Shown: in pieces, positions 42,839 to 52,207 of the stretch
How positions within the stretch are numbered: the first letter of the stretch is position 1
How the letters are laid out: each line of letters begins with the position of its first letter
NCBI GenBank assembly: GCA_035913415.1
Contig: JAMIIV010000247.1
Coordinates: forward strand, 50,484 to 114,483
Origin: UBA5070 sp035913415
GTDB lineage: Bacteria; Fibrobacterota; Fibrobacteria; UBA5070
Length of the DNA: 64,000 nt
Reading direction: 5' to 3'
Notes under the pieces: generated by a model
Databases searched by the model: none
What the model was told of the DNA's origin: nothing
Seen by the model: the letters and a program-made list of their open reading frames with translations, nothing else
Made by a program: the position numbers and the translations under genes

Positions 42839-43944
42839 CCTGCCTTGAAGTTCCAGACGGGAACGAGCACCTGCTCGATGTCCGCGGTCTGGGGAAGGAG
42901 TTCGAGGATTTCCTTGGACGGTTTGTAGGCCTGGGGAGCTTCGTCGAGGGTTCTCTCCGAAACCGAAGACGTCCAGACACCGCGCATCGAACGACGGTAC
43001 GCGTCCAGATCGATCGTCTCGCGGGCCTTCGTCCTGGACATTTTCCGACCAGCACCGTGAGGCGCCGACCAGTTCCAGTCCTCCTCGCCCAATCCTCGGG
43101 CCAGCACTACCCCGTCGCGCATGTTCAGCGGCACGGCGATCCTCTCCCCCAACCGGGCGGACACGGCCCCCTTGCGAAGAACACCAGCTTCCAGGTCGAT
43201 GTAGTTGTGCACCGTTTCGAACGCTTCAACGCCCGGATCGACTCGCAGATGCCGCAGGATCCGACGCGACATTTCCCGTCGGTTCTCGGCCGCGAATTCC
43301 TGCGCCACGGCCAGATCCTCCAGGTAGGCCGCCAACGCCTCGCCTTCCAGCCAAGGGCTGCGCACGGACGTCCCCTCCCGACGAGAATGCTCCGTCGCCC
43401 GCTTCTGGTGGTGATCGGCCACGGCGTAACCGAAGGTCCGCGAGCCGCTGTGAACCACCAACCACGACGCCCCATCTTCGGAGCGATCGATCTCCAGGAA
43501 ATGGTTGCCACCTCCCAGGGTGCCCAGCGAGCGCAGATGCGAAGACGCATCGACGCCGATGCGAAGACATACGTCCTCGACGCGCTGCAGGAACCCCGCA
43601 TCGAACCCCGATGGATCGAACTCGTCATGCCGGTCGGATCCGTGCGGCACGTTCCGACGTACGAACCTGTCGAGTTTGTCGCAATCCAGTCGCACCTTCC
43701 CCACTCGTGTGGTCCGCAGACCACACCCGATGTCGACCCCGATCAACCAGGGATTCACCTTCGCCCCGATCCGGGTGGTGAAACCCACCAAGGCGCTCTT
43801 TCCCGCATGCACGTCGGGCATGATGCGGATGGTCTGACCCTCGTACAGTTCATTGTCGCAGATCGCCTTGATCTGCAGCAGCGCCTCGTTCTCGATCGAA
43901 CGGGCGAACACCTTCGCCGTGGCGAAGCGTCCCTTGATTTCCAT
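42835..43944 (-). CDS. rtcB: RNA-splicing ligase RtcB (PrfH-associated type)
   Basis: 369 residues from ATG 43944. Manganese ligands and the guanylylated histidine are recognisable: PDVHAGKSALVGFT, IGVDIGCGLRTTRV, GTLGGGNHFLEI, VVHSGSRTFGYAVADHH and SAPHGAGRKMSRTKA. RtcB joins 2',3'-cyclic phosphate and 5'-OH RNA ends with GTP. At about 370 residues it is the shorter RtcB2 type found with PrfH, consistent with rRNA repair rather than tRNA splicing. No RtcR regulator or archease is adjacent. A 758-bp gene-free stretch lies upstream. Confidence 0.94.
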   Translation of the reverse strand: MEIKGRFATAKVFARSIENEALLQIKAICDNELYEGQTIRIMPDVHAGKSALVGFTTRIGAKVNPWLIGVDIGCGLRTTRVGKVRLDCDKLDRFVRRNVPHGSDRHDEFDPSGFDAGFLQRVEDVCLRIGVDASSHLRSLGTLGGGNHFLEIDRSEDGASWLVVHSGSRTFGYAVADHHQKRATEHSRREGTSVRSPWLEGEALAAYLEDLAVAQEFAAENRREMSRRILRHLRVDPGVEAFETVHNYIDLEAGVLRKGAVSARLGERIAVPLNMRDGVVLARGLGEEDWNWSAPHGAGRKMSRTKARETIDLDAYRRSMRGVWTSSVSERTLDEAPQAYKPSKEILELLPQTADIEQVLVPVWNFKAG

Positions 43945-44702
43945 GGCATGTCTCTCCTGTCGCACGGACTCGCGCGACGATTCGGAAGCAGCGTCCAAGA
44001 CGACTTCCGCATGTGACGTTTGGGCGGCAAGGTCCCGATTCGCGGCGCGCGATCGGTCCCGGACTCGTGTGCCCATGACTCCTCCACCGGACGCGCCCAA
44101 GGCACGTCCGCTCCCTCGTCGATGCGACGCGAGGGAATCGTTCCGGGTGATCCGGATGCCACAACGAACGATTGGCGACCGACTCGGTCGCGAAATCGCC
44201 CAAGGATGGCGCAAGGATGGATGGGGTCAGTATTGTCGCATGAAAAGAGACCTCGCAGAATGCAGGTCGAGGGTCAATCTATCGCGCCAAATCGCAAAAC
44301 GCAACACCGAAGACAGAAATTTTCCGCCCGTCCCCGGTGTGGCATCCGGTTCCGCCCGGCACAACAACCGCCGCCGCCAAGGCTGGGGGTGGCGGTCCCG
44401 GCAGGAACTGGGGGCCTGGTACTGTTGTCGCGCCAAGGACCGGATGGTCGGCGATGGCAAGCCCGTCGAGGGCAACGTGGCTCCGATCTTCACTTCGTCC
44501 GCGCCCACCGCCGAAGTCATGTTGGGATAAACACCCACGAATCTGACGCGCCCTGGGCGGAGCCGAAGGGCAGCGCCAGGGCTCGTCCGAAACTAGACAG
44601 ATTCTGTCCAACGCGAACCAGCCCCGATCTGTCAGGGCTGTTCGCCCTTTGCGCAAGTTCCAGTTGATTCATTCCGGAAAAGCCACTGCTACATTTGGGA
44701 TC
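43945..44702. other. 758-bp stretch without a supportable gene
   Basis: Reading frames here lack ribosome-binding sites and family resemblance. Visible elements are a perfect 13-bp palindrome GACAGA-T-TCTGTC (44596-44608) and a small hairpin CAGCCC/GGGCTG at about 44627-44648, both shortly upstream of the lipoprotein gene at 44703. The first 200 bases presumably hold the rtcB-prfH promoter, but I cannot pick -35/-10 boxes with confidence. Confidence 0.4.
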
Positions 44703-45125
44703 ATGCTTCTCCCCAACCCGCGCCGCAGACTCGCCATTCCCGGTGCCGTGGGAATCGCTTGTGGCCTGTTCCTGTGGTCCTGTTCCACTGCCCCCGCGTT
44801 TCTCGACCTTCGTGCGGGCTCGAAGCCTTGGAATCGCGCACAGTGGACTCCCCCCACAGCGCAGTCCTGCCCGATCGTCCACCCGTCGGTCCAACCATGG
44901 ATCCAACCCGAGATCCTGCATTCAAGAGTGATCAACAAGTACTCCGAGACGGCCGCGTCGCCCGGAGTCAAGTCCAGGCGTAAAGCGGCCGAGATCGAAC
45001 CGTTGAAAGCCCTCTACGCTCTGTCCGTCCCGGCCGACATCGTCACGTTTCCGGTTCAGGCGGCATGGTGGCTGATCACCCTGCCGATCCGGGCAATCGG
45101 ACTCATCGGATTCGCGGGGACCTGA
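44703..45125 (+). CDS. Small lipoprotein with PADIxTxPxQ motif, unknown function
   Basis: 140 residues from ATG 44703. The lipobox is LFLWSC, so it is membrane-anchored through Cys28. The C-terminal third (LYALSVPADIVTFPVQAAWW) contains a P-[AG]-D-I-x-T-x-P-[VL]-Q motif followed by a hydrophobic helix. The same motif closes the lipoprotein at 45873-46541. No enzyme family is recognised. It begins a three-gene run of lipoproteins with gaps of 4 and -4 bases, so the three are probably one operon. Confidence 0.65.
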   Translation: MLLPNPRRRLAIPGAVGIACGLFLWSCSTAPAFLDLRAGSKPWNRAQWTPPTAQSCPIVHPSVQPWIQPEILHSRVINKYSETAASPGVKSRRKAAEIEPLKALYALSVPADIVTFPVQAAWWLITLPIRAIGLIGFAGT

Positions 45126-45129
45126 CCCG

Positions 45130-45876
45130 ATGCCGATTCTCCCATCGATACTGCCTAACGGATTCCGTCAACTCCGCCTCCGATCACCGCTTGTTTGCCT
45201 TGTGATCGTCGCACTGGGCTTGAGTTCCTGTTCCGCGCAGCACTCCCGGATCGACGTGAGCGCCCTGCCGCGATGGTCGCCGAACCGCCCTCCGGTCCCC
45301 TGCATCCAGACGTACGAAATCCTGTCCTGGTACCACAACGCCCCCGATCACGAGAGCATGGATCCGGTGGTTCTCAACATCTTTGATGGCCTGACCCTGT
45401 ACGACTTCGGCAAGGACATCGAAAGCTTCCTGCGATTCGATGCATGCCGGAACCAAAGTCATGCCACCCACCTGCGCATCCACCTTCACCGAGCCGGAAA
45501 CCGAGGCGATGATCCGATCCAGGACAGTCTCGACATCCCCTTCGATCCGACCTTGATCCAGACCCTTCCCGGATGGCCCTCCAAGCTCGCCACCCGTGTC
45601 CGGATCCTGCGCATCGGTAACGAAACCCCAAGCCTTTGGAGCCACCGGATCGCCGCCCCGTTGCGACGTGCCCGGGATTCCGGGGGATGGTTGAAGGAGT
45701 TTCCCGACCGTTCTCGTCACCGCGAAACCGACTGGCTTCTTGAGAATGCGTGGATTCCCGGCACCCCTCGCACCTTGCTCCTGGACCTTGCCACCGTATT
45801 GGACAGCCTTACGCGAACCGATACCATCACGTTGGATCTCGACTCCCGTCGAGTGCACCTCGGAGGTGAGCGATGA
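45130..45876 (+). CDS. Lipoprotein, unknown function
   Basis: 248 residues. An N-terminal basic region leads to the lipobox ALGLSSC. The mature part has scattered Trp, His and Asp residues (EILSWYHNAPDHESMDPV, RFDACRNQSHATHLRI) but no motif I can name. It begins four bases after the preceding lipoprotein stop and overlaps the next start by ATGA (45873-45876), so it is co-translated with its neighbours. Confidence 0.65.
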   Translation: MPILPSILPNGFRQLRLRSPLVCLVIVALGLSSCSAQHSRIDVSALPRWSPNRPPVPCIQTYEILSWYHNAPDHESMDPVVLNIFDGLTLYDFGKDIESFLRFDACRNQSHATHLRIHLHRAGNRGDDPIQDSLDIPFDPTLIQTLPGWPSKLATRVRILRIGNETPSLWSHRIAAPLRRARDSGGWLKEFPDRSRHRETDWLLENAWIPGTPRTLLLDLATVLDSLTRTDTITLDLDSRRVHLGGER

Positions 45877-46541
45877 TCCGGGCAGGGCTGGCCATCGTCC
45901 TCCTTTTTTGCTTTTCCGGCTGCTTCAGTTCCATGCTCTACAAGGACATCATTTCTTCCCGTGGAGGGGTCGATTCGATCCGCCTGATTCCCGCGCCAGG
46001 ACTTCGCGTCATGCATTGCCCACGTGTCGGCAAGTCTCGCATTTACCGCGTCAAAGCCGCCCACCGGACGCTGTACTTCAACCTCGACGACCTGCTCCTG
46101 ACCGATTCACCCAAACCTTCCCCGAAACGCTGGCCGTACAAGCGAGGCGGCTCCCACCGGCCAGGTCCGGTCGCCGACACCCTGGAGCTGGTGATGGGAA
46201 CATCCCCCGACGGCTTCTTTCCGTCGGACGTGGAGGGACCGCATCCGAGCCTTTTCCTGCATTTGCCTGCGCCGGAAGAAGCGGGCAGCGGCCGCGTCAT
46301 CACGACAATTGCCAGCAACGGCTCACTCCTGCTGCTGCGCGCCGGACGCTTGGAATGGAGCCAAGTCCTTATCCAGACGGATGCGTACCTGCGCCGCCGC
46401 GACAACGAACGAGCCTTGCGGAAGGCCCCATGGTTCCTGCTCACGGTGCCGGGAGACATCGCGACCGGCCCTTTGCAATTGATGATCTTGTTCCTCTTCC
46501 GCGACGGCTTCCCGATGGGCTGCCCTGGAGGATGTACCTGA
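45873..46541 (+). CDS. Lipoprotein with PGDIxTxPxQ motif, unknown function
   Basis: 222 residues. Lipobox FCFSGC. The body contains SIRLIPAPGLRVMHCPR, TLYFNLDDLLLTD and LVMGTSPDGFFPSD. Near the end APWFLLTVPGDIATGPLQLM repeats the P-[AG]-D-I-x-T-x-P-[VL]-Q motif of the first lipoprotein, again before a hydrophobic stretch, suggesting the two share a C-terminal module. The last ten residues include two cysteines (MGCPGGCT). Confidence 0.65.
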   Translation: MIRAGLAIVLLFCFSGCFSSMLYKDIISSRGGVDSIRLIPAPGLRVMHCPRVGKSRIYRVKAAHRTLYFNLDDLLLTDSPKPSPKRWPYKRGGSHRPGPVADTLELVMGTSPDGFFPSDVEGPHPSLFLHLPAPEEAGSGRVITTIASNGSLLLLRAGRLEWSQVLIQTDAYLRRRDNERALRKAPWFLLTVPGDIATGPLQLMILFLFRDGFPMGCPGGCT

Positions 46542-46658
46542 CCTCCTCTGGGAATGCACAGTCGCTCCGTTCGCCTACCTCGCCGTCGCGCACCGGGGGG
46601 CAGGCCGAAGCTCTTTCCCATGCATTCGGATCTTGGAGATCCACCATTCTCACAATGA

Positions 46659-48062
46659 ATGTCGACCATGAAAAAAGCGTTCCCAATTTTGCGGCACTTC
46701 GTTTCGCCTTCCCTTTTGTTCGCAGCGTTCTTGCTCTTCTGTCTTACGCCGGTTGTTCAAATTTCCTGCCAAAACGAGGTGAATGCCTATACAGGATGGC
46801 AGATGACCGCGAAGGATGGACCTTTGCGGTCGAACGACGACATGTCTTCCTTGGGCAACGGCGAGTACCGAACGGAAAATGACCGGCAAGCCGAGGGACT
46901 GCGGCACGAGATTCGATGGTTCATCTTCGCCTGTGCAGGCATCGCGACACTCGCTCTGCTGCTCCTGGTCCCTCGATGGCAGGGGATCGTTGCCTTGCTG
47001 TTCGGGTTCGGATTCCGATCGTGGCTGAGTCGCATCCGAGAGACGTTGGAGTCCAAGTTCAGCGACATGTCGACCATGGGCATTCAGGTCGAAGCCAAAT
47101 TCCTACCCGGATGGAATTACGCCGACATGCTGCTTCTTGCAGCGGGATTCGTTGGATTGATCACGACTTTGTTGACGTTCACGCGGTTTTCTCCACAAGG
47201 CTTCATGACCTGGAAAAGCTTCGGAGCGGTAATTGCCGATTCGACTCTTCGAGGTCGAGCAGTTCTTGTTTCGATTTGGAAGTGGTATCTCTCTCGATCG
47301 AGGAAGCTCAAAATCGCACTGCCTTTGTATGCTCTCGTCGGCGTCTTCGTCGCATGGCAAGGTCCCAGATTTGTTCGCCGCTTTTTCCGGCTCGAGGAGA
47401 CTGTGTCGATTCCCGGCGGATGCATCGAGATCGACACTTTGGGCACGGATGATCAAACGGGGGTCAGGAAGCTGTGCGTCGAGGCGTTTGAGATGGATCG
47501 CTACGAAGGTGCTCGGGCGACAACCGAGAGGATCCTCGGAAAGACCTCCAGGAATTTCCCGTGCATCGATGACGAGTCCGGAAAGGAAGTTTGTCAGCAC
47601 TCCATGCCCGATCTTCCCTCGAACGGGCTGTCGTGGAGCGATGCAGACAGTTTTTGTCGCGAACGCGGGATGCGTCTTCCGACGAGCGACGAATGGGAGT
47701 ACGCAGCCCGCTCGGGCAGTCGCAGCGTCCTTTTGTGCGAGAACAATCTGAAACACGCCAACCTGGGAGGCACGACCTGGAGCGACAAACACGTCATGTT
47801 GGCGCCGGTCGGCAGTTTTGGCGGCAACGCATACGGATTGCACGACATGTTCGGAAACGTCGCCGAGTGGACAACCAACTGTACGGATGAAACCCATGGC
47901 GATATCGGTATCGATTCGGTCCGAAGATCGGAGTTTGGCGACGACATCACCTGCTTGGCCGCTGGAGGATCCTGGCATACGATGCGCAAAGGATTCGGCG
48001 GATGGAAGGATTTCAATCCGAACGAGGGAAATGATGAAACGGGTGTTCGCTGTGTGAAATAG
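46659..48062 (+). CDS. Membrane-anchored FGE/SUMF1-like domain protein
   Basis: 467 residues (ATG 46668 is an alternative; neither has a strong ribosome-binding site). Membrane helices lie at about 15-33, 88-110, 150-172 and 208-228. The C-terminal 230 residues are an FGE-sulfatase/SUMF1-type domain: SIPGGCIEIDT, WSDADSFCRERGMRLPTSDEWEYA, YGLHDMFGNVAEWTTNC and GGSWHT. Formylglycine-generating enzymes need two specific cysteines, but many family members are non-catalytic ergothioneine- or stress-related proteins, and no sulfatase is nearby. Base composition is visibly more AT-rich than in the flanking genes, suggesting acquisition by transfer. Confidence 0.75.
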   Translation: MSTMKKAFPILRHFVSPSLLFAAFLLFCLTPVVQISCQNEVNAYTGWQMTAKDGPLRSNDDMSSLGNGEYRTENDRQAEGLRHEIRWFIFACAGIATLALLLLVPRWQGIVALLFGFGFRSWLSRIRETLESKFSDMSTMGIQVEAKFLPGWNYADMLLLAAGFVGLITTLLTFTRFSPQGFMTWKSFGAVIADSTLRGRAVLVSIWKWYLSRSRKLKIALPLYALVGVFVAWQGPRFVRRFFRLEETVSIPGGCIEIDTLGTDDQTGVRKLCVEAFEMDRYEGARATTERILGKTSRNFPCIDDESGKEVCQHSMPDLPSNGLSWSDADSFCRERGMRLPTSDEWEYAARSGSRSVLLCENNLKHANLGGTTWSDKHVMLAPVGSFGGNAYGLHDMFGNVAEWTTNCTDETHGDIGIDSVRRSEFGDDITCLAAGGSWHTMRKGFGGWKDFNPNEGNDETGVRCVK

Positions 48063-48083
48063 ACCAAAGTCGATTTGGACAAT

Positions 48084-48365
48084 CTAGTTTCGAAGAAACA
48101 TGAACAAGGTAATGGCAACGGGAATGAGTGGAAGTCCTGCGCTGATCAGATAGATGGGGCTCAAAGCCTCCTTGTTGCTCAGACTTATGGCGATGATTAC
48201 GGTGTGGACGAGTATGGTCGCGAGGCATCCGCTTGATATGATCAACAAGAACAGGGCTCTCCCAAGCCCGGCAGTTCCGGTCATCCGCCCGTCGATTTCT
48301 CCATAAAACACGCGAAAATACAGCAGGACCAAAACCGTTGAAATAGCTACGGAAACATATTTCAT
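48084..48365 (-). CDS. Small integral membrane protein, unknown function
   Basis: 93 residues. Three hydrophobic segments (AISTVLVLLYFRVFYG, LGRALFLLIISSGCLATILV and YLISAGLPLIPVAITLFMFL) cover nearly the whole protein. The ATG at 48365 has AAGGA eleven bases upstream. Like the convergent FGE-like gene it is relatively AT-rich. It may belong to the same acquired segment. No family recognised. Confidence 0.5.
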   Translation of the reverse strand: MKYVSVAISTVLVLLYFRVFYGEIDGRMTGTAGLGRALFLLIISSGCLATILVHTVIIAISLSNKEALSPIYLISAGLPLIPVAITLFMFLRN

Positions 48366-48428
48366 GTTAAAGAGATCCTTGGGTGATGCTGCTGGAATGA
48401 TGTCTTCGATGGGGTTGGGCCAATGCGC

Positions 48429-49976
48429 TCACCGACTCAGGCCCGGTGTGGCACGCGGGTCTGCCTGCGCCCCCGCAGCCAGCCAGGCCTTCATGCCCGA
48501 GGCGACCAGGCGGGCGAATTCGGCGCGACCCCTGTCCGAATCCAGTACGAGTTCTTCCTGGCGATTCAGGGCCACGCCGCACTCCACGAGGATGGCCGGC
48601 ATACGCGCGGAAAGCAGCACCGCGAAGTCGGCGCGGTACACCCCCGACGCGCTGTCCAGGACCTCGCGCCCCGGACGTTCCGTGGTGCGCGCGTGATGGA
48701 GGTTGGGTGTCCGACCGCCCGCGCGCAGGCTGGCACCGATGGAACGCGCCAGGGACAATGCCTGCGGAAAGTTCACCGAGCTGTCGTGCACGAACAGACT
48801 GAAACCGGAAATGGAATCGCAGTACAGGCGCTCGACACCCTCCCACGTCCAGACGCTGGTCTGTGACAACTGCACGGCGTCGTGGTGGATCGACAGGAAC
48901 AGGTCGGCGTCCGCATGCCGGGCGAAGAGGGTGCGGGTGCGCAACTGGCGCTGCAAACCGTCTTCGTTGTGGACGATCACCTCGGCGCCCAGGGTGTCGC
49001 GCAGTGCCGAAGCCAGGGCCATGGCGGCTTTGCGATTGAGTTCGTATTCGTCCTGCCCATGCGCACTGGTCATTCCCTGCCCCTTGATTGGAGCTGTGTC
49101 GTTGCGAGGCATATGCCCTATGTCCAACACGATGCGCAACGGCTTGGTCGGATCGAGCGGAGCCGGCGAAGGCAGAAACTCACGCAACCAAGCGGCGACG
49201 TCCTCCGCGTGGCGGGGGGAGTTCGCCGCCAGCGGGATCAGTCGCTCGACCGGAGCCTGCGTGAGCCTGCGGTAGCGCGAGGAATCCCACATCGCTCCCG
49301 CTCTCCCCCACGTGGCGGGAGGAGCCGGTCGACCGAAGGCACCCAGGCGGGTCATGGTGTCGAGGAGCTCCATGCGTGCGGCGAGGGAGGCCTGGGAAAA
49401 CCCGTCCAAGCTGTCCAGACGAGGCCACAGGCGCACCAGTAGCGAGTCGGTAGAATCACGTTGGGCGAGCCTTGTGAACAGACACGCACGGGCGGCGCTG
49501 TCGACTGGTTCCGTCACCCATCCGAAGACCGCCGGCGCGTCGCCCTGGGGCATCCACGCGGCAGCCGTAGCCCAAGCGAGAATCTGGGAATCGGGGACAC
49601 CCTCCAGCGGCAGGACCAACGCAAGCGGGCTCCGTCCGAACAGCGCCTGCCACCGGGCATCACTGCGGACGTCGGCCTGTTCGGATTCGATCCGGATCCC
49701 TCCCGCCTTCAAACCCGTGGCCAACGCTCCCTGGGAACCCTCTCCCACCCAAAGCACCATCGGGGCCTCGCTTCTTTCGGTGACAAGGGCGACCGGGGGC
49801 GGAATCCGGCAGGAAAGGTCCCATGCCGGGCAGCGCCGCGAGCCGCGGGACATGTCCGAAGAGGCGCACGAGTTGAGCAGGGAAGACGACGCGACAGCAA
49901 GCAGAACATGGGCAAGCGCAGACCACGACGACCGGGAAATGGTCGCGGGTCGCCGCCACTGGTTGGGGTGAATCAT
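48429..49976 (-). CDS. N-acetylmuramoyl-L-alanine amidase (Amidase_3) lipoprotein
   Basis: 515 residues. The N-terminus has a lipobox-like LLNSC after a hydrophobic stretch. The first 270 residues are a variable domain; from about 280 on it is an AmiA/AmiC-type zinc amidase: LRIVLDIGHMPRND (His ligand), ELNRKAAMALASAL, LFLSIHHDAV and the catalytic ECG in MPAILVECGVALN. It cleaves peptidoglycan stem peptides from MurNAc during cell separation. It starts 3 bases after the stop of the TIGR03915-type gene, so they may be co-transcribed. Confidence 0.85.
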   Translation of the reverse strand: MIHPNQWRRPATISRSSWSALAHVLLAVASSSLLNSCASSDMSRGSRRCPAWDLSCRIPPPVALVTERSEAPMVLWVGEGSQGALATGLKAGGIRIESEQADVRSDARWQALFGRSPLALVLPLEGVPDSQILAWATAAAWMPQGDAPAVFGWVTEPVDSAARACLFTRLAQRDSTDSLLVRLWPRLDSLDGFSQASLAARMELLDTMTRLGAFGRPAPPATWGRAGAMWDSSRYRRLTQAPVERLIPLAANSPRHAEDVAAWLREFLPSPAPLDPTKPLRIVLDIGHMPRNDTAPIKGQGMTSAHGQDEYELNRKAAMALASALRDTLGAEVIVHNEDGLQRQLRTRTLFARHADADLFLSIHHDAVQLSQTSVWTWEGVERLYCDSISGFSLFVHDSSVNFPQALSLARSIGASLRAGGRTPNLHHARTTERPGREVLDSASGVYRADFAVLLSARMPAILVECGVALNRQEELVLDSDRGRAEFARLVASGMKAWLAAGAQADPRATPGLSR

Positions 49977-49979
49977 GGC

Positions 49980-50858
49980 TTACATGGTAGACGGTGCCAG
50001 CGCCTTTTCCGATGGCAGTTCCGCCCGTCCCGTCCGACCAGCGTCCGCAGTCGGCAACCCGCCCCCCTGACGTTCGGGCAGGTAGCGCCAGTATTTGCGC
50101 GGCAGGTTGCGTGCCAGCAACTTCGGATTGGTACGTTCGGCGATGTTCGCGGCCCGATAGTAGGCCAGCCAAAGATCCTGGACAACGCACTCGCGGGCTT
50201 GTGCAGCCGCCCCCACGCCCCGAGCATCACGCGGAAGGCTCGCGGGATCGATCAAGAAGGCTTCCAGACCATCGACACCATGTCGCAGGCACCGACCCCG
50301 ACGGGAATCGAACAGACTCCAGGGCTCGTTCGGGAAACGCGCCCGGAAGTGGGGGGCCAAAAGCCCCAGGATGTCGTGGTCAGGAGCCAGGACCGCGAAC
50401 AACGAACCGTCCGGAGCTCGGGAGAAGCGCACGAATCCCTGGAAGCGATGGGCCTCGTGCTTCACGGCTTCGGCGGCCTTCAGCAGGTCCATCGTGTCGG
50501 GGTCCAGCACGTCTCGCCCTCGAGAGGGATCGCCTCCGCGAAACAGTCGTCGCAGCCAGCGCAACGCGCTGGTCTCGATGCCCGGCAGTTCCGACAGCAG
50601 CGCCGCCCGAAGCATGGACAGACACTCGGTCCCGGACCGTCCCTCGATGCCACTGCGCACCCGGTCCGCTTTGACGAAATCCGTCTCGAGGTCCCGGACC
50701 GTCTCGAGCAGGCCCGGTTGGTGACGTGAGCGCGCCGCGGGTGTAGCCTCCGGAAGACGGAGTCGGAAGATTTCGAAGACGGCGGTGAGGAACCCTTCGA
50801 AGGTGCCGTCGTGGAGAAATACGACCGCCTCACCCACGGGATCCCCCCCCTGGCTCAT
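49980..50858 (-). CDS. TIGR03915-type DNA-metabolism protein (DUF4130-like)
   Basis: 292 residues. Sequence such as VVFLHDGTFEGFLTAVFE at the start and HEAHRFQGFVRFSRAPDG with ILGLLAPHFRARFPNEPW in the middle mark the family that accompanies the TIGR03916 radical SAM protein, sometimes fused to a uracil-DNA-glycosylase domain. No glycosylase domain is fused here. The family is thought to act in DNA repair or modification, with no defined reaction. It overlaps the radical SAM gene by four bases (50855-50858). Confidence 0.85.
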   Translation of the reverse strand: MSQGGDPVGEAVVFLHDGTFEGFLTAVFEIFRLRLPEATPAARSRHQPGLLETVRDLETDFVKADRVRSGIEGRSGTECLSMLRAALLSELPGIETSALRWLRRLFRGGDPSRGRDVLDPDTMDLLKAAEAVKHEAHRFQGFVRFSRAPDGSLFAVLAPDHDILGLLAPHFRARFPNEPWSLFDSRRGRCLRHGVDGLEAFLIDPASLPRDARGVGAAAQARECVVQDLWLAYYRAANIAERTNPKLLARNLPRKYWRYLPERQGGGLPTADAGRTGRAELPSEKALAPSTM

Positions 50859-52123
50859 GCCGCCAGCAGGGACTGCGAGGGGAAGAGCGAGAGCTGGGTG
50901 GACTCCGGCGGCGCGGCCAGGAGATGTCGGATTCTGTCTGGACGGATTTCGCGCGAAGGCACGAGCGAATGGGGATCGTACAGGAACGGACGGGCCCGTT
51001 TAAGGACCACCCCGAAGCGTTTGAGGTGTTCCATGCGCACCGTGCCATGGCGGCGACCTTCGACGATCAGGCGAGCCGAACGCACCCCCACCCCGGGGAC
51101 GCGCAGCAGGGTCTCGAGGTCTGCGAGGTTGACATCCACCGGAAAGGCCTCCGGGTGGCGCAGCGCCCAGGCGGCTTTGGGATCGAGATCGGGGTCGAGG
51201 TTGGGCTGCGAGACCTCCACGATTTCGTCCCAGCGGAAGCGGTAGAAGCGCATCAGCCAGTCGGCCTGGTAGAGCCTGTTTTCGCGGCGCAGAGGAGGAC
51301 GATCGAGCACAGGCAAGCGGGAATCCGTGGACACGGGGATGTACCCCGAGTAGTAGACCCGCTTGAGCTGCTGCGTGCCGTACAGACCCGCCGCCAGTCC
51401 CAGGATCTGGAAATCGGTTTCGGGGCTGGCCCCCACGATGAGTTGGGTGCTCTGCCCGGCGGGAGCGAAACGCGGCGCAAGGCGCGACCGGCTCGCTTCG
51501 GGGTGATGGTCGAGTATTCCCTGACGGATGGCGTTCATGGGCGCCAGAGCCGACGGGTAGTCTTTCTCGGGAGCCAACAGGCGCAGCCCCTGTTCGGAGG
51601 GAATCTCGAGATTGACGCTGAGACGATCGGCGAACAGGCCGGCTTGGGTCACCAGCTCGGGACTGGCCCCAGGGATGGCCTTCAGGTGGATGTACCCGCC
51701 GAAGCGGTGCTCCCGACGCAGGGTGCGGGCGACGTTCACCAAGGCTTCCATGGTGGTGTCGACGCTGCCGAACACGCCGGAACTCAGGAACAATCCTTCG
51801 ATGAGGTTGCGGCGATAGAACTCGAGAGTGAGGTCCACCACTTCGGAGGGCCTGAAGGTGGCACGGGGAATGTCGTTGGAACGTCGGTTGACGCAGTACG
51901 CGCAATCGAAACGACAGACGTTGGACAGCAGAATCTTCAGCAGGGAAACACAGCGCCCGTCATCGGTGAAGGAGTGGCAGATGCCCGTCGCCGCCCCGTT
52001 GCCAACACCACCTTCGGGGGTGGCGCGTCGGCTTCCGCTGGACGAGCAGGAGACGTCGTATTTGGCGGCCGCGGAAAGGATGGAAAGCTTTGATTGCACA
52101 ATTGAGCAATATACACTGAACAT
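50855..52123 (-). CDS. Putative DNA modification/repair radical SAM protein (TIGR03916)
   Basis: 422 residues from ATG 52123 (GTG 52099 possible). After AAAKYDVSCSSSG comes the radical SAM motif VCRFDCAYCVNR with three cluster cysteines. The C-terminus carries a helix-hairpin-helix DNA-binding segment (DLETLLRVPGVGVRSARLIV). This gene is almost always paired with a TIGR03915 gene, as here. Together they are thought to repair or modify DNA bases anaerobically, possibly in concert with a uracil-DNA glycosylase encoded elsewhere. Confidence 0.9.
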   Translation of the reverse strand: MFSVYCSIVQSKLSILSAAAKYDVSCSSSGSRRATPEGGVGNGAATGICHSFTDDGRCVSLLKILLSNVCRFDCAYCVNRRSNDIPRATFRPSEVVDLTLEFYRRNLIEGLFLSSGVFGSVDTTMEALVNVARTLRREHRFGGYIHLKAIPGASPELVTQAGLFADRLSVNLEIPSEQGLRLLAPEKDYPSALAPMNAIRQGILDHHPEASRSRLAPRFAPAGQSTQLIVGASPETDFQILGLAAGLYGTQQLKRVYYSGYIPVSTDSRLPVLDRPPLRRENRLYQADWLMRFYRFRWDEIVEVSQPNLDPDLDPKAAWALRHPEAFPVDVNLADLETLLRVPGVGVRSARLIVEGRRHGTVRMEHLKRFGVVLKRARPFLYDPHSLVPSREIRPDRIRHLLAAPPESTQLSLFPSQSLLAA

Positions 52124-52207
52124 CCGTTCAGCGCCGACAATCTTCTTCTGTCACCCGGCGATCTATCTTTGCGCGCCTCATTCCAACCCTATTCCGGGAG
52201 TTGTTCC

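Noticed and set aside
46659..48062. A sulfatase-activating role for the FGE-like protein
   Set aside because: No sulfatase is encoded in the window and the catalytic cysteines of FGE cannot be assigned with confidence.
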